Shown piece by piece: positions 6,852-9,293 of a stretch of DNA of 9,293 nucleotides. Each line of letters begins with the position of its first letter. Position 1 is the stretch's first letter. Location: positions 1 to 9,293 of the forward strand of contig JAVEYH010000129.1 of assembly GCA_034003585.1 (NCBI GenBank). Direction: 5' to 3'. A program made the position numbers and the translations under genes. The notes under the pieces are model-generated. The model was given only the letters and a program-made list of their open reading frames with translations, was not told where the DNA came from and made no database searches. The stretch is from JAPXSY01 sp034003585. Lineage in GTDB: Bacteria; Verrucomicrobiota; Kiritimatiellia; RFP12; UBA1067.

Positions 6852-7046
6852 ATGAGGCATGCTCGGGCGGAGGTTTCCGGACAGGGGGAGATCGGCGAGG
6901 CGGAGCGGTTGCGCAGGATGCGGGTTCTGTTCGGGCCGGCCCGCAAAAACGGCGCACGCAGGATGCGTTTCGCCGAGTGGGGGGAGTTGCGGGCCCTGTG
7001 TGCGTTGCGGGTTGCCCCGGTGACCGCCCCCGCGACGGGGGGCTGA
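6852..7046 (+). CDS. Possible small protein of unknown function
   Basis: ATG 6852 is preceded by a strong ribosome-binding site (AAGGAGG at 6840-6846, five bases before the start) and opens a 64-aa frame ending at TGA 7044-7046. The product (starting MRHARAEVSGQGEIGEAERL) is rich in arginine, alanine and glycine, with no signal peptide, membrane segment, cysteine pattern or motif that I recognise. It ends 52 bases before the phosphoesterase-SGNH gene on the same strand, so it could be a leader ORF of that unit. In GC-rich DNA a frame of this size can arise by chance, and the ribosome-binding site is the only real support. Confidence 0.28.
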   Translation: MRHARAEVSGQGEIGEAERLRRMRVLFGPARKNGARRMRFAEWGELRALCALRVAPVTAPATGG

Positions 7047-7098
7047 TTCACGGGAACACCCGGGCTTGGACCGGAAGGGAAAAGAAAGGACGGATCGA

Positions 7099-9216
7099 AT
7101 GGGTATGCGGTGGAGGAGTGTGCGGATGTGGGGGACGGTCGGTTTGGCGGTGGCGGGTTTCGCCATGGGGTTGCGGGCCGACGGGGTGCCGGTGGATCCG
7201 GACCGGGTGATCCTGATGAGCGACACGCACATCGACAGCCGGGGGCTGACGCGCGCCAAACACGACGCGGTGGGGGCATTCAAGGAGTGCGTGCGGCAGG
7301 TGGCGGAGATGAAGCCGCGGCCCGCCGCCGTGCTGCTGCTCGGCGACCTGACGGAAAACAATACGGTCGAGTCGTTCCGGCTGTTCCGGGAACTGCTCGC
7401 GCCGTGGGACCGGGCGGGGATCAAGTACTTTCTGACTCTCGGCAACCACGACCGGGCCGCGATCTTCTTTAAGGCGCTGCCCGAGTTTCGGGGCCGGACG
7501 GCCGTGCCCGGGGGGCCGGTGTCGCAACTCGTGGAGCTGCCTCTGGCCGATTTCGCGGTGATCGAGACCGCGGGGATCGGAAGCCCCGACTGGTTCGGCA
7601 CCGTGGCGGAGGCTGATCGGGCGTGGCTGAACGGCGTGTTGGCGCGGCAGACGGACAAGCCGCTTTTGATTTGCGGGCATCACCCCGTCGACCGGAATCC
7701 CGAGGGGGTGGAGCTGCGGCAGGCGCCGCGCTTCCTGGCGTGGATCTACGGCCACTATCATCAGATGGTTTCGAAAATCACGCGGGACGGGATCCGCACG
7801 GCCGCGATCCCGTCCACCGGGTTTCCGGAGGAGACCAGCGGATACGGCATACTCGACATGTCGCGCGCAAACGGGGTGACCGCGTTCCGCATCACGTTCG
7901 CGGCAACGGATCCGAAGAGTCCTCTGCACGGCAGGGAGATCGCCCGGTTGGTGTATCCGCCGGTCATTCCGGTGTCCATGACGCCCGAAGGCGATTGGCG
8001 GGTCCGGGTGGAGGCCGCCGGGGTGGACGCGAGCGTTACGGTGGAGGGGCCGGAGACGCGCCGCGTGGCCGGGGAGCCAATCCCGCGGCTGCCGCCCTAC
8101 AACCCGAAGGGGCCGGCTTACGCGCGCGGGGCGAAACTGGCGGGCGTGCGGGCGCAGGAGTGTTCCGTGCGGCATGCGCTGGATCCCGCCTCGCTGGTCC
8201 TGAAGGACAGGGCGGGCGCGGTGACGTTTGTGCGCGGCAGGGATTATGAGGCGGAGCTGACTTGGGGGTGCGTGGGTCGGCTGGAAGGCGGCGCGATCGG
8301 CCCCGACACGCCGGTCACGGCGGACTACGCGTACGGAACGATGCGCCTGGATGCGGTCGTGCTGACCGCGGAACGGAAGATCGTGCTGCGCAAGGGCGCG
8401 CCGCACGTCTCGCTGCCGCGGCCGCCGGATTGTGCGCCGGGCGAGCTGCGGCTCGCGAACATCTGGGTGACTCCCCGGCTGCAAAAACTGGGCGAGGCCC
8501 AGCTTTTCCCGGTTCTCGAGCAGGCCTTTCCCGTGCCTTCCGGCCCGGCGCCCGAGGAGGCGGAGCGCCGGCTTCCCAAGACGCTGGCCAAGCTCAGGGC
8601 GGGAGGGACGGTGCGCATCCTGGCGTGGGGCGACAGCGTGACGGACGGCGGATATTTGCCCGACCGGGAGCGGGACCGGTGGCAGGAGCAGTTCGCGCGG
8701 CGGCTGCGGGAGCGTTTTCCGCAAGCGAAAATCGAACTGGCCACCGAGGCGTGGCCCGGGCGCAACACCGCGAGTTACCGCGCCGAACCTCCGGGCAGTC
8801 CGCACAACTACAAGGAGAAGGTGCTTGACGCGCGGCCGGATCTGATCGTCTCGGAGTTCGTCAACGACGCGGGGCTGGATGAGGAGGGCGTGCGCCGGCA
8901 CTACGGCCGTATCCGGGACGAATTCCGTCAAATCGGCGCGGAGTGGGTCATCCTCACGCCGCATTACGTGCGTCCCGACTGGATGGGGCTCGCGTCCGAG
9001 AAAGGGATCGATTCGGATCCGCGGCCGTATGTCAAGGGATTGCGGGTTTTTGCCGCGGAGAGCGGGATCGCGCTGGCGGACGCCTCGCTGCGGTGGGGGC
9101 GGCTGTGGCGCCAAGGGCTCCCGTATTCGGTTCTGCTGATGAACGCCATCAACCATCCCGATCCCTGCGGCATGGGTCTTTTTGCGGATGCGCTCATGCC
9201 CTGGTTCCCGCGTTAG
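7099..9216 (+). CDS. Exported metallophosphoesterase-SGNH/GDSL hydrolase fusion protein
   Basis: A 705-aa protein. ATG 7099 follows AAAGGA by about eight bases and gives a signal peptide (basic MGMRWRSVRM, hydrophobic WGTVGLAVAGFAMG, likely cut after RA at residue 27). A TTG at 7066 is a poorer start. Residues about 35-270 are a calcineurin-like metallophosphoesterase with the full metal-ligand set: SDTHID (Asp42, His44), GDL (Asp83), GNHD (Asn116, His117), GHH (His194) and GHYH (His219, His221). Residues about 275-500 form a beta-rich linker of the type often found before SGNH domains in PVC bacteria. Residues about 505-705 are an SGNH hydrolase: GDSVTDGG (nucleophile Ser513), Gly554 in PGRNT, Asn589 in EFVND and His686 in INHPDPCG. 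The usual Asp three residues before the histidine is Ala683, so a Ser-His dyad or a displaced acid is implied. Expected activities are phosphoester cleavage and ester or acetyl removal outside the cytoplasm; substrates are unknown. Confidence 0.85.
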   Translation: MGMRWRSVRMWGTVGLAVAGFAMGLRADGVPVDPDRVILMSDTHIDSRGLTRAKHDAVGAFKECVRQVAEMKPRPAAVLLLGDLTENNTVESFRLFRELLAPWDRAGIKYFLTLGNHDRAAIFFKALPEFRGRTAVPGGPVSQLVELPLADFAVIETAGIGSPDWFGTVAEADRAWLNGVLARQTDKPLLICGHHPVDRNPEGVELRQAPRFLAWIYGHYHQMVSKITRDGIRTAAIPSTGFPEETSGYGILDMSRANGVTAFRITFAATDPKSPLHGREIARLVYPPVIPVSMTPEGDWRVRVEAAGVDASVTVEGPETRRVAGEPIPRLPPYNPKGPAYARGAKLAGVRAQECSVRHALDPASLVLKDRAGAVTFVRGRDYEAELTWGCVGRLEGGAIGPDTPVTADYAYGTMRLDAVVLTAERKIVLRKGAPHVSLPRPPDCAPGELRLANIWVTPRLQKLGEAQLFPVLEQAFPVPSGPAPEEAERRLPKTLAKLRAGGTVRILAWGDSVTDGGYLPDRERDRWQEQFARRLRERFPQAKIELATEAWPGRNTASYRAEPPGSPHNYKEKVLDARPDLIVSEFVNDAGLDEEGVRRHYGRIRDEFRQIGAEWVILTPHYVRPDWMGLASEKGIDSDPRPYVKGLRVFAAESGIALADASLRWGRLWRQGLPYSVLLMNAINHPDPCGMGLFADALMPWFPR

Positions 9217-9247
9217 GGTGCGATTCAACTTTGTTGAATCCGCACCC
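9216..9247 (+). terminator. Strong hairpin starting at the stop codon of the fusion gene
   Basis: GGGTGCG-ATTCAAC (9216-9229) pairs with GTTGAAT-C-CGCACCC (9233-9247) around a TTT loop, giving 14 base pairs with one bulged C (9240). It starts at the last base of the TAG stop codon. There is no T-run after it (AAGGAGG follows), so it is not a classic intrinsic terminator. It may act as a 3'-end stabiliser or as a factor-assisted terminator. Confidence 0.5.
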
Positions 9248-9250
9248 CAA

Positions 9251-9278
9251 GGAGGAGGGAGGATTTAGGAAGGAGGAG
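9251..9278 (+). promoter_or_regulatory. Purine-rich ribosome-binding-like tract at right edge
   Basis: GGAGGAGGGAGGA and then AAGGAGGAG precede a GTG at 9281 by about four bases. A gene may start here and run out of the window; only four codons (V Q Q F) are visible, so neither start nor product can be judged. Confidence 0.25.
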
Positions 9279-9293
9279 TTGTGCAGCAATTCT

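Noticed and set aside
7048..9228. 726-codon open frame on the minus strand
   Set aside because: It is antisense to the metallophosphoesterase-SGNH gene, with low-complexity Arg/Pro/His composition and no ribosome-binding site.
1..9293. CRISPR array, tRNA, rRNA or phage genes
   Set aside because: No regularly spaced repeats, tRNA-like cloverleaf, rRNA sequence or phage/transposase protein motifs were seen on either strand.

Overview
The window is GC-rich with strong G/C preference at third codon positions, so several long antisense open frames are only shadows of real genes. The gene content is a formylglycine-generating-enzyme (FGE) superfamily protein, a very large secreted GH106-type glycosidase, a secreted esterase-like enzyme and an MtaB-type methanol:corrinoid methyltransferase. 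This mix suggests an uncultured polysaccharide-degrading anaerobe of the PVC superphylum, most likely Kiritimatiellota or Lentisphaerota. That placement is inferred from gene content; no marker gene is present.

Layout. Positions 1-254 hold the 3' end of an FGE/sulfatase-modifying-fold gene. Positions 289-825 hold a short reading frame matching only the C-terminal domain of a larger glycosidase-like protein, probably a gene relic. Positions 826-1781 have no convincing gene. They contain an element of about 150 bp with imperfect terminal inverted repeats (1172-1324). Inside it are two oppositely oriented hairpins whose sequence differences are all compensatory. A good sigma-70-type promoter (1345-1373) and a leader of about 400 nt follow. 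Positions 1782-5075 encode a secreted GH106-family (alpha-L-rhamnosidase-type) enzyme of 1097 aa. Convergent to it, on the minus strand, 6548-5169 encodes a full-length MtaB homologue with all three zinc ligands. An AT-rich intergenic region (6549-6851) carries the likely mtaB promoter. A possible 64-aa small ORF (6852-7046) precedes a 705-aa exported two-enzyme fusion (7099-9216): an N-terminal metallophosphoesterase and a C-terminal SGNH/GDSL hydrolase. A strong hairpin at 9216-9247 begins at the last base of its stop codon. A purine-rich ribosome-binding-like tract near the right edge may serve a gene starting outside the window.

How the genes might fit together (inference). The GH106 enzyme and the SGNH hydrolase would trim rhamnose and ester groups from complex plant or algal polysaccharides outside the cytoplasm. 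MtaB would capture methyl groups in the cytoplasm, for example methanol released from methyl-esterified pectin, and pass them to a corrinoid protein that is not encoded here. The least expected items are the solitary mtaB beside a glycosidase, the phosphoesterase-SGNH fusion, and the covarying inverted hairpin pair.
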